From the NCBI GenBank assembly GCA_040954595.2, contig CM082583.2, positions 13,268,001-13,332,000 of the forward strand: a DNA stretch of 64,000 nucleotides, written 5' to 3'. The stretch's first letter is position 1. Every line of letters begins with the position of its first letter. The stretch is from Balanoglossus misakiensis. Its lineage: Eukaryota; Hemichordata. The notes below the pieces were generated by a model. The model did no database searches, had not been told where the DNA came from, and saw only the letters and a list, made by a program, of their open reading frames with translations. A program made the position numbers and the translations under genes. Below, piece after piece: positions 14,901 through 29,000 of the stretch.

Positions 14901-16990
14901 TCGATTTTTGAACATTTTCCTGAGCTAAAACCCATGTTTTTTCAAAAAATGACCAAATTTTGAAAATTCGCAAAGTCGAAAAATCCTCGATTTTTGAACA
15001 TTTTCCTGAGCTATAACCCATGGTTTTTTTCAAAAAATGACCAAATTTTGAAAATTCGCAAAGTCGAAAAATCCTCGATTTTTGAACATTTTCCTGAGCT
15101 ATAACCCATGGTTTTTTCAAAAAATGACCAAATTTTGAAAATTCGCAAAGTCGAAAAATCGTCGATTTTTGAACATTTTCCTGAGCTATAACCCATGGTT
15201 TTTTCAAAAAATGACCAAATTTTGAAAATTCGCAAAGTCGAAAAATCCTCGATTTTTGAACATTTTCCTGAGCTATAACCCATGGTTTTTTCAAAAAATG
15301 ACCAAATTTTGAAAATTCGCAAAGTCGAAAAATCGTCGATTTTTGAACATTTTCCTGAGCTATAACCCATGGTTTTTTCAAAAAATGACCAAATTTTGAA
15401 AATTCGCAAAGTCGAAAAATCGTTCGATTTTTGAACTTTTTCCTGAGCTATAACCCATGGTTTTTTTCAAAAATGACCAAATTTTGAAAATTCGCAAAGT
15501 CGAAAAATCGTCGATTTTTGAACATTTTCCTGAGCTATAACCCATGGTTTTTTCAAAAAATGACCAAATTTTGAAAATTCGCAAAGTCGAAAAATCCTCG
15601 ATTTTTGAACATTTTCCTGAGCTATAACCCATGGTTTTTTCAAAAAATGACCAAATTTTGAAAATTCGCAAAGTCGAAAAATCCTCGATTTTTGAACATT
15701 TTCCTGAGCTATAACCCATGGTTTTTTCAAAAAATGACCAAATTTTGAAAATTCGCAAAGTCGAAAAATCGTCGATTTTTGAACATTTTCCTGAGCTATA
15801 ACCCATGGTTTTTTCAAAAAATGACCAAATTTTGAAAATTCGCAAAGTCGAAAAATCCTCGATTTTTGAACATTTTCCTGAGCTATAACCCATGGTTTTT
15901 TCAAAAAATGACAAAAATTTTAAAATTCGCAAAGTCGAAAAATCGTCGATTTTTGAACATTTTCCTGAGCTATAACCCATGGTTTTTTCAAAAAATGACC
16001 AAATTTTGAAAATTCGCAAAGTCGAAAAATCGTCGATTTTTGAACATTTTCCTGAGCTATAACCCATGGTTTTTTCAAAAAATGACCAAATTTTGAAAAT
16101 TCGCAAAGTCGAAAAATCGTCGATTTTTGAACATTTTCCTGAGCTATAACCCATGGTTTTTTCAAAAAATGTCCAAATTTTGAAAATACGCAAAGTCGAA
16201 AAATCCTCGATTTTTGAACATTTTCCTGAGCTATAACCCATGGTTTTTTCAAAAAATGACCAAATTTTGAAAATTCGCTAAGTCGAAAAATCGTCGATTT
16301 TTGAACATTTTCCTGAGCTATAACCCATGGTTTTTTCAAAAAATGACCTAATTTTGAAAATTCGCAAAGTCGAAAAATCGTCGATTTTTGAACATTTTCC
16401 TGAGCTATAACCCATGGTTTTTTCAAAAAATGACCAAATTTTGAAAATTCGCAAAGTCGAAAAATCCTCGATTTTTGAACATTTTCCTGAGCTATAACCC
16501 ATGGTTTTTTCAAAAAATGACCAAATTTTGAAAATTCGCAAAGTCGAAAAATCCTCGATTTTTGAACATTTTCCTGAGCTATAACCCATGGTTTTTTCAA
16601 AAAATGACCAAATTTTGAAAATTCGCAAAGTCGAAAAATCGTCGATTTTTGAACATTTTCCTGAGCTATAACCCATGGTTTTTTCAAAAAATGACCAAAT
16701 TTTGAAAATTCGCAAAGTCGAAAAATCGTCGATTTTTGAACATTTTCCTGAGCTATAACGCATGGTTTTTTTCAAAAAATGACCAAATTTTGAAAATTCG
16801 CAAAGTCGAAAAATCGTCGATTTTTGAACATTTTCCTGAGCTATAACCCATGGTTTTTTCAAAAAATGACCAAATTTTGAAAATTCGCAAAGTCGAAAAA
16901 TCGTCGATTTTTGAACATTTTCCTGAGCTATAACCATGGTTTTTTCAAAAATGACCAAATTTTGAAAATTCGCAAAGTCGAAAAATCCTC
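11931..16990 (-). repeat. Higher-order repeat, 3488-bp period, inside block A
   Basis: Four rare private variants occur twice at exactly 3488 bp spacing: ATCGTTCGAT (11931 and 15419), CGCTAAGTCG (variant base 12791 and 16279), GACCTAATTTTG (12861 and 16349) and CTATAACGCATGG (13271 and 16759). A fifth, ATGTCCAAA followed by ATACGC (about 12684 and 16171), is offset by one base because of a single T deletion. This shows that about 40 monomers were duplicated as one unit. Copy 2 runs almost to the inversion junction. Its last part is represented a third time in block C, where CTATAACGCATGG is at 30551. Confidence 0.9.
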
Positions 16991-17084
16991 GATTTTTGAA
17001 CATTTTCCTGAGCTATAACCCATGATTTTTTCAAAAAATGACCAAATTTTGAAAATTCGCAAAGTCGAAAAATCCTCGATTTTT

Positions 17085-17088
17085 AAAA
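17085..17088. other. Satellite inversion junction A/B (tail-to-tail switch)
   Basis: Minus-oriented monomers stop after CCTCGATTTTT (ending 17084). Four A follow, and plus-oriented monomers begin at TCAGGAAAATG (17089). No foreign sequence lies at the switch; the AAAA could be microhomology. The first plus-oriented unit carries a private GGGTTAAAGCTC variant in place of GGGTTATAGCTC. The same junction with the same private variant is repeated at 30879-30882. Confidence 0.9.
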
Positions 17089-20000
17089 TCAGGAAAATGT
17101 TCAAAAATCGACGATTTTTCGACTTTGCGAATTTTCAAAATTTGGTCATTTTTTGAAAAAAACCATGGGTTAAAGCTCAGGAAAAATGTTCAAAAATCGA
17201 CGATTTTTCGACTTTGCGAATTTTCAAAATTTGGTCATTTTTTGAAAAAAACCATGGGTTATAGCTCAGGAAAATGTTCAAAAATCGACGATTTTTCGAC
17301 TTTGCGAATTTTCAAAATTTGGTCATTTTTTGAAAAAAACCATGGGTTATAGCTCAGGAAAATGTTCAAAAATCGACGATTTTTCGACTTTGCGAATTTT
17401 CAAAATTTGGTCATTTTTTGAAAAAAACCATGGGTTATAGCTCAGGAAAATGTTCAAAAATCGACGATTTTTCGACTTTGCGAATTTTCAAAATTTGGTC
17501 ATTTTTTGAAAAAAACCATGGGTTATAGCTCAGGAAAATGTTCAAAAATCGACGATTTTTCGACTTTGCGAATTTTCAAAATTTGGTCATTTTTTGAAAA
17601 AAACCATGGGTTATAGCTCAGGAAAATGTTCAAAAATCGACGATTTTTCGACTTTGCGAATTTTCAAAATTTGGTCATTTTTTGAAAAAAACATGGGTTA
17701 TAGCTCAGGAAAATGTTCAAAAATCGACGATTTTTCGACTTTGCGAATTTTCAAAATTTGGTCATTTTTTGAAAAAACCATGGGTTATAGCTCAGGAAAA
17801 TGTTCAAAAATCGACGATTTTTCGACTTTGCGAATTTTCAAAATTTGGTCATTTTTTGAAAAAAACCATGGGTTATAGCTCAGGAAAATGTTCAAAAATC
17901 GACGATTTTTCGACTTTGCGAATTTTCAAAATTTGGTCATTTTTTGAAAAAACCATGGGTTATAGCTCAGGAAAATGTTCAAAAATCGACGATTTTTCGA
18001 CTTTGCGAATTTTCAAAATTTGGTCATTTTTTGAAAAAAACATGGGTTATAGCTCAGGAAAATGTTCAAAAATCGACGATTTTTCGACTTTGCGAATTTT
18101 CAAAATTTGGTCATTTTTTGAAAAAACCATGGGTTATAGCTCAGGAAAATGTTCAAAAATCGACGATTTTTCGACTTTGCGAATTTTCAAAATTTGGTCA
18201 TTTTTTGAAAAAACCATGGGTTATAGCTCAGGAAAATGTTCAAAAATCGACGATTTTTCCGACTTTGCGAATTTTCAAAATTTGGTCATTTTTTGAAAAA
18301 ACCATGGGTTATAGCTCAGGAAAATGTTCAAAAATCGACGATTTTTCGACTTTGCGAATTTTCAAAATTTGGTCATTTTTTGAAAAAACCATGGGTTATA
18401 GCTCAGGAAAATGTTCAAAAATCGACGATTTTTCGACTTTGCGAATTTTCAAAATTTGGTCATTTTTTGAAAAAAACCATGGGTTATAGCTCAGGAAAAT
18501 GTTTCAAAAATCGACGATTTTTCGACTTTGCGAATTTTCAAAATTTGGTCATTTTTTGAAAAAAACCATGGGTTATAGCTCAGGAAAATGTTCAAAAATC
18601 GACGATTTTTCGACTTTGCGAATTTTCAAAATTTGGTCATTTTTTGATAAAAACCATGGGTTATAGCTCAGGAAAATGTTCAAAAATCGACGATTTTTCG
18701 ACTTTGCGAATTTTCAAAATTTGGTCATTTTTTGAAAAAAACCATGGGTTATAGCTCAGGAAAATGTTCAAAAATCGACGATTTTTCGACTTTGCGAATT
18801 TTCAAAATTTGGTCATTTTTTGAAAAAAACCATGGGTTATAGCTCAGGAAAATGTTCAAAAATCGACGATTTTTCGACTTTGCGAATTTTCAAAATTTGG
18901 TCATTTTTTGAAAAAAACCATGGGTTATAGCTCAGGAAAATGTTCAAAAATCGACGATTTTTCGACTTTGCGAATTTTCAAAATTTGGTCATTTTTTGAA
19001 AAAACCATGGGTTATAGCTCAGGAAAATGTTCAAAAATCGACGATTTTTCGACTTTGCGAATTTTCAAAATTTGGTCATTTTTTGAAAAAAACATGGGTT
19101 ATAGCTCAGGAAAATGTTTCAAAAATCGACGATTTTTCGACTTTGCGAATTTTCAAAATTTGGTCATTTTTTGAAAAAACCATGGGTTATAGCTCAGGAA
19201 AATGTTCAAAAATCGACGATTTTTCGACTTTGCGAATTTTCAAAATTTGGTCATTTTTTGAAAAAAACCATGGGTTATAGCTCAGGAAAATGTTCAAAAA
19301 TCGACGATTTTTCGACTTTGCGAATTTTCAAAATTTGGTCATTTTTTGAAAAAAACCATGGGTTATAGCTCAGGAAAATGTTCAAAAATCGACGATTTTT
19401 CGACTTTGCGAATTTTCAAAATTTGGTCATTTTTTGAAAAAAACCATGGGTTATAGCTCAGGAAAATGTTCAAAAATCGACGATTTTCGACTTTGCGAAT
19501 TTTCAAAATTTGGTCATTTTTTGAAAAAAACCATGGGTTATAGCTCAGGAAAATGTTCAAAAATCGACGATTTTTCGACTTTGCGAATTTTCAAAATTTG
19601 GTCATTTTTTGAAAAAACCATGGGTTATAGCTCAGGAAAATGTTCAAAAATCGACGATTTTTCGACTTTGCGAATTTTCAAAATTTGGTCATTTTTTGAA
19701 AAAAACCATGGGTTATAGCTCAGGAAAATGTTCAAAAATCGACGATTTTTCGACTTTGCGAATTTTCAAAATTTGGTCATTTTTTGAAAAAAACCATGGG
19801 TTATAGCTCAGGAAAATGTTCAAAAATCGACGATTTTTCGACTTTGCGAATTTTCAAAATTTGGTCATTTTTTGAAAAAAACCATGGGTTATAGCTCAGG
19901 AAAATGTTCAAAAATCGACGATTTTTCGACTTTGCGAATTTTCAAAATTTGGTCATTTTTTGAAAAAAACCATGGGTTATAGCTCAGGAAAATGTTCAAA

Positions 20001-23000
20001 AATCGACGATTTTTCGACTTTGCGAATTTTCAAAATTTGGTCATTTTTTGAAAAAAACCATGGGTTATAGCTCAGGAAAATGTTCAAAAATCGACGATTT
20101 TTCGACTTTGCGAATTTTCAAAATTTGGTCATTTTTTGAAAAAAACCATGGGTTATAGCTCAGGAAAATGTTCAAAAATCGACGATTTTTCGACTTTGCG
20201 AATTTTCAAAATTTGGTCATTTTTTGAAAAAAACCATGGTTATAGCTCAGGAAAATGTTCAAAAATCGACGATTTTTCGACTTTGCGAATTTTCAAAATT
20301 TGGTCATTTTTTGAAAAAAACCATGGGTTATAGCTCAGGAAAATGTTCAAAAATCGACGATTTTTCGACTTTGCGAATTTTCAAAATTTGGTCATTTTTT
20401 GAAAAAAACCATGGGTTATAGCTCAGGAAAATGTTCAAAAATCGACGATTTTTCGACTTTGCGAATTTTCAAAATTTGGTCATTTTTTGAAAAAACCATG
20501 GGTTATAGCTCAGGAAAATGTTCAAAAATCGACGATTTTTCGACTTTGCGAATTTTCAAAATTTGGTCATTTTTGAAAAAAACCATGGGTTATAGCTCAG
20601 GAAAATGTTCAAAAATCGACGATTTTTCGACTTTGCGAATTTTCAAAATTTGGTCATTTTTTGAAAAAAACCATGGGTTATAGCTCAGGAAAATGTTCAA
20701 AAATCGACGATTTTTCGACTTTGCGAATTTTCAAAATTTGGTCATTTTTTGAAAAAAACCATGGGTTATAGCTCAGGAAAATGTTCAAAAATCGACGATT
20801 TTTCGACTTTGCGAATTTTCAAAATTTGGTCATTTTTTGAAAAAAACCATGGGTTATAGCTCAGGAAAATGTTCAAAAATCGACGATTTTTCGACTTTGC
20901 GAATTTTCAAAATTTGGTCATTTTTTGAAAAAACATGGGTTATAGCTCAGGAAAATGTTCAAAAATCGACGATTTTCGACTTTGCGAATTTTCAAAATTT
21001 GGTCATTTTTGAAAAAAACCATGGGTTATAGCTCAGGAAAATGTTCAAAAATCGACGATTTTTCGACTTTGCGAATTTTCAAAATTTGGTCATTTTTTGA
21101 AAAAACATGGGTTATAGCTCAGGAAAATGTTCAAAAATCGACGATTTTTCGACTTTGCGAATTTTCAAAATTTGGTCATTTTTGAAAAAAACATGGGTTA
21201 TAGCTCAGGAAAATGTTCAAAAATCGACGATTTTTCGACTTTGCGAATTTTCAAAATTTGGTCATTTTTTGAAAAAACCATGGGTTATAGCTCAGGAAAA
21301 TGTTCAAAAATCGACGATTTTTCGACTTTGCGAATTTCAAAATTTGGTCATTTTTTGAAAAAAACCATGGGTTATAGCTCAGGAAAATGTTCAAAAATCG
21401 ACGATTTTTCGACTTTGCGAATTTTCAAAATTTGGTCATTTTTTGAAAAAACCATGGGTTATAGCTCAGGAAAATGTTCAAAAATCGACGATTTTTCGAC
21501 TTTGCGAATTTTCAAAATTTGGTCATTTTTTGAAAAAACCATGGGTTATAGCTCAGGAAAATGTTCAAAAATCGACGATTTTTCGACTTTGCGAATTTTC
21601 AAAATTTGGTCATTTTTTTGAAAAAAACCATGGGTTATAGCTCAGGAAAATGTTCAAAAATCGACGATTTTTCGACTTTGCGAATTTTCAAAATTTGGTC
21701 ATTTTTTGAAAAAAACCATGGGTTATAGCTCAGGAAAATGTTCAAAAATCGACGATTTTTCGACTTTGCGAATTTTCAAAATTTGGTCATTTTTTGAAAA
21801 AAACCATGGGTTATAGCTCAGGAAAATGTTCAAAAATCGACGATTTTTCGACTTTGCGAATTTTCAAAATTTGGTCATTTTTTGAAAAAAACCATGGGTT
21901 ATAGCTCAGGAAAATGTTCAAAAATCGACGATTTTTCGACTTTGCGAATTTTCAAAATTTGGTCATTTTTTGAAAAAACCATGGGTTATAGCTCAGGAAA
22001 ATGTTCAAAAATCGACGATTTTTCGACTTTGCGAATTTTCAAAATTTGGTCATTTTTTGAAAAAACCATGGGTTATAGCTCAGGAAAATGTTCAAAAATC
22101 GACGATTTTTCGACTTTGCGAATTTTCAAATTTGGTCATTTTTTGAAAAAAACCATGGGTTATAGCTCAGGAAAATGTTCAAAAATCGACGATTTTTCGA
22201 CTTTGCGAATTTTCAAAATTTGGTCATTTTTTTGAAAAAAACCATGGGTTATAGCTCAGGAAAATGTTCAAAAATCGACGATTTTTCGACTTTGCGAATT
22301 TTCAAAATTTGGTCATTTTTTGAAAAAAACCATGGGTTATAGCTCAGGAAAATGTTCAAAAATCGACGATTTTTCGACTTTGCGAATTTTCAAAATTTGG
22401 TCATTTTTTGAAAAAAACCATGGGTTATAGCTCAGGAAAATGTTCAAAAATCGACGATTTTTCGACTTTGCGAATTTTCAAAATTTGGTCATTTTTTGAA
22501 AAAAACCATGGGTTATAGCTCAGGAAAATGTTCAAAAATCGACGATTTTTCGACTTTGCGAATTTTCAAAATTTGGTCATTTTTTGAAAAAAACCATGGG
22601 TTATAGCTCAGGAAAATGTTCAAAAATCGACGATTTTTCGACTTTGCGAATTTTCAAAATTTGGTCATTTTTTGAAAAAAACCATGGGTTATAGCTCAGG
22701 AAAATGTTCAAAAATCGACGATTTTTCGACTTTGCGAATTTTCAAAATTTGGTCATTTTTTGAAAAAAACCATGGGTTATAGCTCAGGAAAATGTTCAAA
22801 AATCGACGATTTTTCGACTTTGCGAATTTTCAAAATTTGGTCATTTTTGAAAAAACCATGGGTTATAGCTCAGGAAAATGTTCAAAAATCGACGATTTTT
22901 CGACTTTGCGAATTTTCAAAATTTGGTCATTTTTTGAAAAAAACCATGGGTTATAGCTCAGGAAAATGTTCAAAAATCGACGATTTTTCGACTTTGCGAA

Positions 23001-26000
23001 TTTTCAAAATTTGGTCATTTTTTGAAAAAACCATGGGTTATAGCTCAGGAAAATGTTCAAAAATCGACGATTTTTCGACTTTGCGAATTTTCAAAATTTG
23101 GTCATTTTTTGAAAAAAACCATGGGTTATAGCTCAGGAAAATGTTCAAAAATCGACGATTTTTCGACTTTGCGAATTTTCAAAATTTGGTCATTTTTTGA
23201 AAAAAACCATGGGTTATAGCTCAGGAAAATGTTCAAAAATCGACGATTTTTCGACTTTGCGAATTTTCAAAATTTGGTCATTTTTTGAAAAAACCATGGG
23301 TTATAGCTCAGGAAAATGTTCAAAAATCGACGATTTTTCGACTTTGCGAATTTTCAAAATTTGGTCATTTTTTGAAAAAACCATGGGTTATAGCTCAGGA
23401 AAATGTTCAAAAATCGACGATTTTTCGACTTTGCGAATTTTCAAAATTTGGTCATTTTTGAAAAAACCATGGGTTATAGCTCAGGAAAATGTTCAAAAAT
23501 CGACGATTTTTCGACTTTGCGAATTTTCAAAATTTGGTCATTTTTTGAAAAAACCATGGGTTATAGCTCAGGAAAATGTTCAAAAATCGACGATTTTTCG
23601 ACTTTGCGAATTTTCAAAATTTGGTCATTTTTTGAAAAAACCATGGGTTATAGCTCAGGAAAATGTTCAAAAATCGACGATTTTTCGACTTTGCGAATTT
23701 TCAAAATTTGGTCATTTTTTGAAAAAACCATGGGTTATAGCTCAGGAAAATGTTCAAAAATCGAGGATTTGGATTTTTTCGACTTTGCGAATTTTCAAAA
23801 TTTGGTCATTTTTTGAAAAAAACCATGGGTTATAGCTCAGGAAAATGTTCAAAAATCGACGATTTTTCGACTTTGCGAATTTTCAAAATTTGGTCATTTT
23901 TTGAAAAAAAACCATGGGTTATAGCTCAGGAAAATGTTCAAAAATCGACGATTTTTCGACTTTGCGAATTTTCAAAATTTGGTCATTTTTTGAAAAAACA
24001 TGGTTATAGCTCAGGAAAATGTTCAAAAATCGACGATTTTTCGACTTTGCGAATTTTTCAAAATTTGGTCATTTTTTGAAAAAAACCATGGGTTATAGCT
24101 CAGGAAAATGTTCAAAAATCGACGATTTTTCGACTTTGCGAATTTTCAAAATTTGGTCATTTTTTGAAAAAACCATGGGTTATAGCTCAGGAAATGTTCA
24201 AAATCGACGATTTTTCGACTTTGCGAATTTTCAAAATTTGGTCATTTTTTGAAAAAAACCATGGGTTATAGCTCAGGAAAATGTTCAAAAATCGACGATT
24301 TTTCGACTTTGCGAATTTTCAAAATTTGGTCATTTTTTGAAAAAAACCATGGGTTATAGCTCAGGAAAATGTTCAAAATCGACGATTTTTCGACTTTGCG
24401 AATTTTCAAAATTTGGTCATTTTTTGAAAAAAACCATGGGTTATAGCTCAGGAAAATGTTCAAAAATCGACGATTTTTCGACTTTGCGAATTTTCAAATT
24501 TGGTCATTTTTTGAAAAAAACCATGGGTTATAGCTCAGGAAAATGTTCAAAAATCGACGATTTTTCGACTTTGCGAATTTTCAAAATTTGGTCATTTTTT
24601 GAAAAAACCATGGGTTATAGCTCAGGAAAATGTTCAAAAATCGACGATTTTTCGACTTTGCGAATTTTCAAAATTTGGTCATTTTTTGAAAAAAACCATG
24701 GGTTATAGCTCAGGAAAATGTTCAAAAATCGACGATTTTTCGACTTTGCGAATTTTCAAAATTTGGTCATTTTTTTGAAAAAAACCATGGGTTATAGCTC
24801 AGGAAAATGTTCAAAAATCGACGATTTTTCGACTTTGCGAATTTTCAAAATTTGGTCATTTTTTGAAAAAAACCATGGGTTATAGCTCAGGAAAATGTTC
24901 AAAAATCGACGATTTTTCGACTTTGCGAATTTTCAAAATTTGGTCATTTTTTGAAAAAACCATGGGTTATAGCTCAGGAAAATGTTCAAAAATCGACGAT
25001 TTTTCGACTTTGCGAATTTTCAAAATTTGGTCATTTTTTGAAAAAACCATGGGTTATAGCTCAGGAAAATGTTCAAAAATCGACGATTTTTCGACTTTGC
25101 GAATTTTCAAAATTTGGTCATTTTTTGAAAAAAACCATGGGTTATAGCTCAGGAAAATGTTCAAAAATCGACGATTTTTCGACTTTGCGAATTTTCAAAA
25201 TTTGGTCATTTTTTGAAAAAAACCATGGGTTATAGCTCAGGAAAATGTTCAAAAATCGACGATTTTTCGACTTTGCGAATTTTCAAAATTTGGTCATTTT
25301 TTGAAAAAAACCATGGGTTATAGCTCAGGAAAATGTTCAAAAATCGACGATTTTTCGACTTTGCGAATTTTCAAAATTTGGTCATTTTTTGAAAAAAACC
25401 ATGGGTTATAGCTCAGGAAAATGTTCAAAAATCGACGATTTTTCGACTTTGCGAATTTTCAAAATTTGGTCATTTTTTGAAAAAAACCATGGGTTATAGC
25501 TCAGGAAAATGTTCAAAAATCGACGATTTTTCGACTTTGCGAATTTTCAAAATTTGGTCATTTTTTGAAAAAAACATGGGTTATAGCTCAGGAAAATGTT
25601 CAAAAATCGACGATTTTTCGACTTTGCGAATTTTCAAAATTTGGTCATTTTTTGAAAAAAACCATGGGTTATAGCTCAGGAAAATGTTCAAAAATCGACG
25701 ATTTTTTCGACTTTGCGAATTTTCAAAATTTGGTCATTTTTTGAAAAAAACCATGGGTTATAGCTCAGGAAAATGTTCAAAAATCGACGATTTTTCGACT
25801 TTGCGAATTTTCAAAATTTGGTCATTTTTTGAAAAAAACCATGGGTTATAGCTCAGGAAAATGTTCAAAAATCGACGATTTTTCGACTTTGCGAATTTTC
25901 AAAATTTGGTCATTTTTTGAAAAAAACCATGGGTTATAGCTCAGGAAAATGTTCAAAAATCGACGATTTTTCGACTTTGCGAATTTTCAAAATTTGGTCA

Positions 26001-29000
26001 TTTTTTGAAAAAAACCATGGGTTATAGCTCAGGAAAATGTTCAAAAATCGACGATTTTTCGACTTTGCGAATTTTCAAAATTTGGTCATTTTTTGAAAAA
26101 AAACATGGGTTATAGCTCAGGAAAATGTTCAAAAATCGACGATTTTTCGACTTTGCGAATTTTCAAAATTTGGTCATTTTTTGAAAAAAACCATGGGTTA
26201 TAGCTCAGGAAAATGTTCAAAAATCGACGATTTTTCGACTTTGCGAATTTTCAAATTTGGTCATTTTTTGAAAAAAACCATGGGTTATAGCTCAGGAAAA
26301 TGTTCAAAAATCGACGATTTTTCGACTTTGCGAATTTTCAAAATTTGGTCATTTTTTGAAAAAAACCATGGGTTATAGCTCAGGAAAATGTTCAAAAATC
26401 GACGATTTTTCGACTTTGCGAATTTTCAAAATTTGGTCATTTTTTGAAAAAAACCATGGGTTATAGCTCAGGAAAATGTTCAAAAATCGACGATTTTTCG
26501 ACTTTGCGAATTTTCAAAATTTGGTCATTTTTTGAAAAAAACCATGGGTTATAGCTCAGGAAAATGTTCAAAAATCGACGATTTTTCGACTTTGCGAATT
26601 TTCAAAATTTGGTCATTTTTTGAAAAAAACCATGGGTTATAGCTCAGGAAAATGTTCAAAAATCGACGATTTTTCGACTTTGCGAATTTTCAAAATTTGG
26701 TCATTTTTTGAAAAAAACCATGGGTTATAGCTCAGGAAAATGTTCAAAAATCGACGATTTTTCGACTTTGCGAATTTTCAAAATTTGGTCATTTTTTGAA
26801 AAAAACCATGGGTTATAGCTCAGGAAAATGTTCAAAAATCGACGATTTTCGACTTTGCGAATTTTCAAAATTTGGTCATTTTTTGAAAAAAACCATGGGT
26901 TATAGCTCAGGAAAATGTTCAAAAATCGACGATTTTTCGACTTTGCGAATTTTCAAAATTTGGTCATTTTTTGAAAAAAACATGGGTTATAGCTCAGGAA
27001 AATGTTCAAAAATCGACGATTTTTCGACTTTGCGAATTTTCAAAATTTGGTCATTTTTGAAAAAACCATGGGTTATAGCTCAGGAAAATGTTCAAAAATC
27101 GACGATTTTTCGACTTTGCGAATTTTCAAAATTTGGTCATTTTTTGAAAAAAACCATGGGTTATAGCTCAGGAAAATGTTCAAAAATCGACGATTTTTCG
27201 ACTTTGCGAATTTTCAAAATTTGGTCATTTTTTGAAAAAAACCATGGGTTATAGCTCAGGAAAATGTTCAAAAATCGACGATTTTTCGACTTTGCGAATT
27301 TTCAAAATTTGGTCATTTTTTGAAAAAAACCATGGGTTATAGCTCAGGAAAATGTTCAAAAATCGACGATTTTTCGACTTTGCGAATTTTCAAAATTTGG
27401 TCATTTTTTGAAAAAACCATGGGTTATAGCTCAGGAAAATGTTCAAAAATCGACGATTTTTCGACTTTGCGAATTTTCAAAATTTGGTCATTTTTTGAAA
27501 AAAACCATGGGTTATAGCTCAGGAAAATGTTCAAAAATCGACGATTTTTCGACTTTGCGAATTTTCAAAATTTGGTCATTTTTTGAAAAAAACCATGGGT
27601 TATAGCTCAGGAAAATGTTCAAAAATCGACGATTTTTCGACTTTGCGAATTTTCAAAATTTGGTCATTTTTTGAAAAAAACCATGGGTTATAGCTCAGGA
27701 AAATGTTCAAAAATCGACGATTTTTCGACTTTGCGAATTTTCAAAATTTGGTCATTTTTTGAAAAAAACCATGGGTTATAGCTCAGGAAAATGTTCAAAA
27801 ATCGACGATTTTTCGACTTTGCGAATTTTCAAAATTTGGTCATTTTTTGAAAAAAACCATGGGTTATAGCTCAGGAAAATGTTCAAAAATCGACGATTTT
27901 TCGACTTTGCGAATTTTCAAAATTTGGTCATTTTTTGAAAAAAACCATGGGTTATAGCTCAGGAAAATGTTCAAAATCGACGATTTTTCGACTTTGCGAA
28001 TTTTCAAAATTTGGTCATTTTTTGAAAAAAACCATGGGTTATAGCTCAGGAAAATGTTCAAAATCGACGATTTTTCGACTTTGCGAATTTTCAAATTTTG
28101 GTCATTTTTTGAAAAAAACCATGGGTTATAGCTCAGGAAAATGTTCAAAAATCGACGATTTTTCGACTTTGCGAATTTTCAAAATTTGGTCATTTTTTGA
28201 AAAAAACCATGGGTTATAGCTCAGGAAAATGTTCAAAAATCGACGATTTTTCGACTTTGCGAATTTTCAAAATTTGGTCATTTTTTGAAAAAACCATGGG
28301 TTATAGCTCAGGAAAATGTTCAAAAATCGACGATTTTTCGACTTTGCGAATTTTCAAAATTTGGTCATTTTTTGAAAAAAACCATGGGTTATAGCTCAGG
28401 AAAATGTTCAAAAATCGACGATTTTTCGACTTTGCGAATTTTCAAAATTTGGTCATTTTTGAAAAAAACCATGGGTTATAGCTCAGGAAAATGTTCAAAA
28501 ATCGACGATTTTTCGACTTTGCGAAGTTTCAAAATTTGGTCATTTTTTGAAAAAAACCATGGGTTATAGCTCAGGAAAATGGTTCAAAAATCGACGATTT
28601 TTCGACTTTGCGAATTTTCAAAATTTGGTCATTTTTTGAAAAAAACCATGGGTTATAGCTCAGGAAAATGGTCAAATATCGACGATTTTTCGACTTTGCG
28701 AATTTTCAAAATTTGGTCATTTTTTGAAAAAAACCATGGGTTATAGCTCAGGAAAATGTTCAAAAATCGACGATTTTTCGACTTTGCGAATTTTCAAAAT
28801 TTGGTCATTTTTGAAAAAACCCATGGGTTATAGCTCAGGAAAATGTTCAAAATCGACGATTTTTCGACTTTGCGAATTTTCAAAATTTTGTCATTTTTTG
28901 AAAAAAACCATGGGTTATAGCTCAGGAAAATGTTCAAAAATCGACGATTTTTCGACTTTGCGAATTTTCAAAATTTGGTCATTTTTTGAAAAAAACCATG

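Larger units (their letters stand above)
1..17084 (-). repeat. Satellite block A: 87/88-bp tandem repeat, minus orientation
   Basis: About 196 head-to-tail copies of an 87/88-bp AT-rich monomer fill this stretch. Read on the minus strand, each copy carries in order CCATGG, GTTATAGCTCAGG, TGTTCAAAAATCGACGA, TTTTTCGACTTTGCGAA, TTTTCAAAATTTGGTCA and a T6/A6-7 run. Units with six A (87 bp) dominate over units with seven (88 bp). Two base variants alternate, ATCGACGA and ATCGAGGA. A rarer form, with AATTCCTCGATTTGTG on the plus strand, recurs near 140, 490, 1105, 2590 and 5470. The first base lies inside a monomer, so the array continues to the left. No unrelated DNA interrupts it. I do not recognise the family by name. 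Confidence 0.97.
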
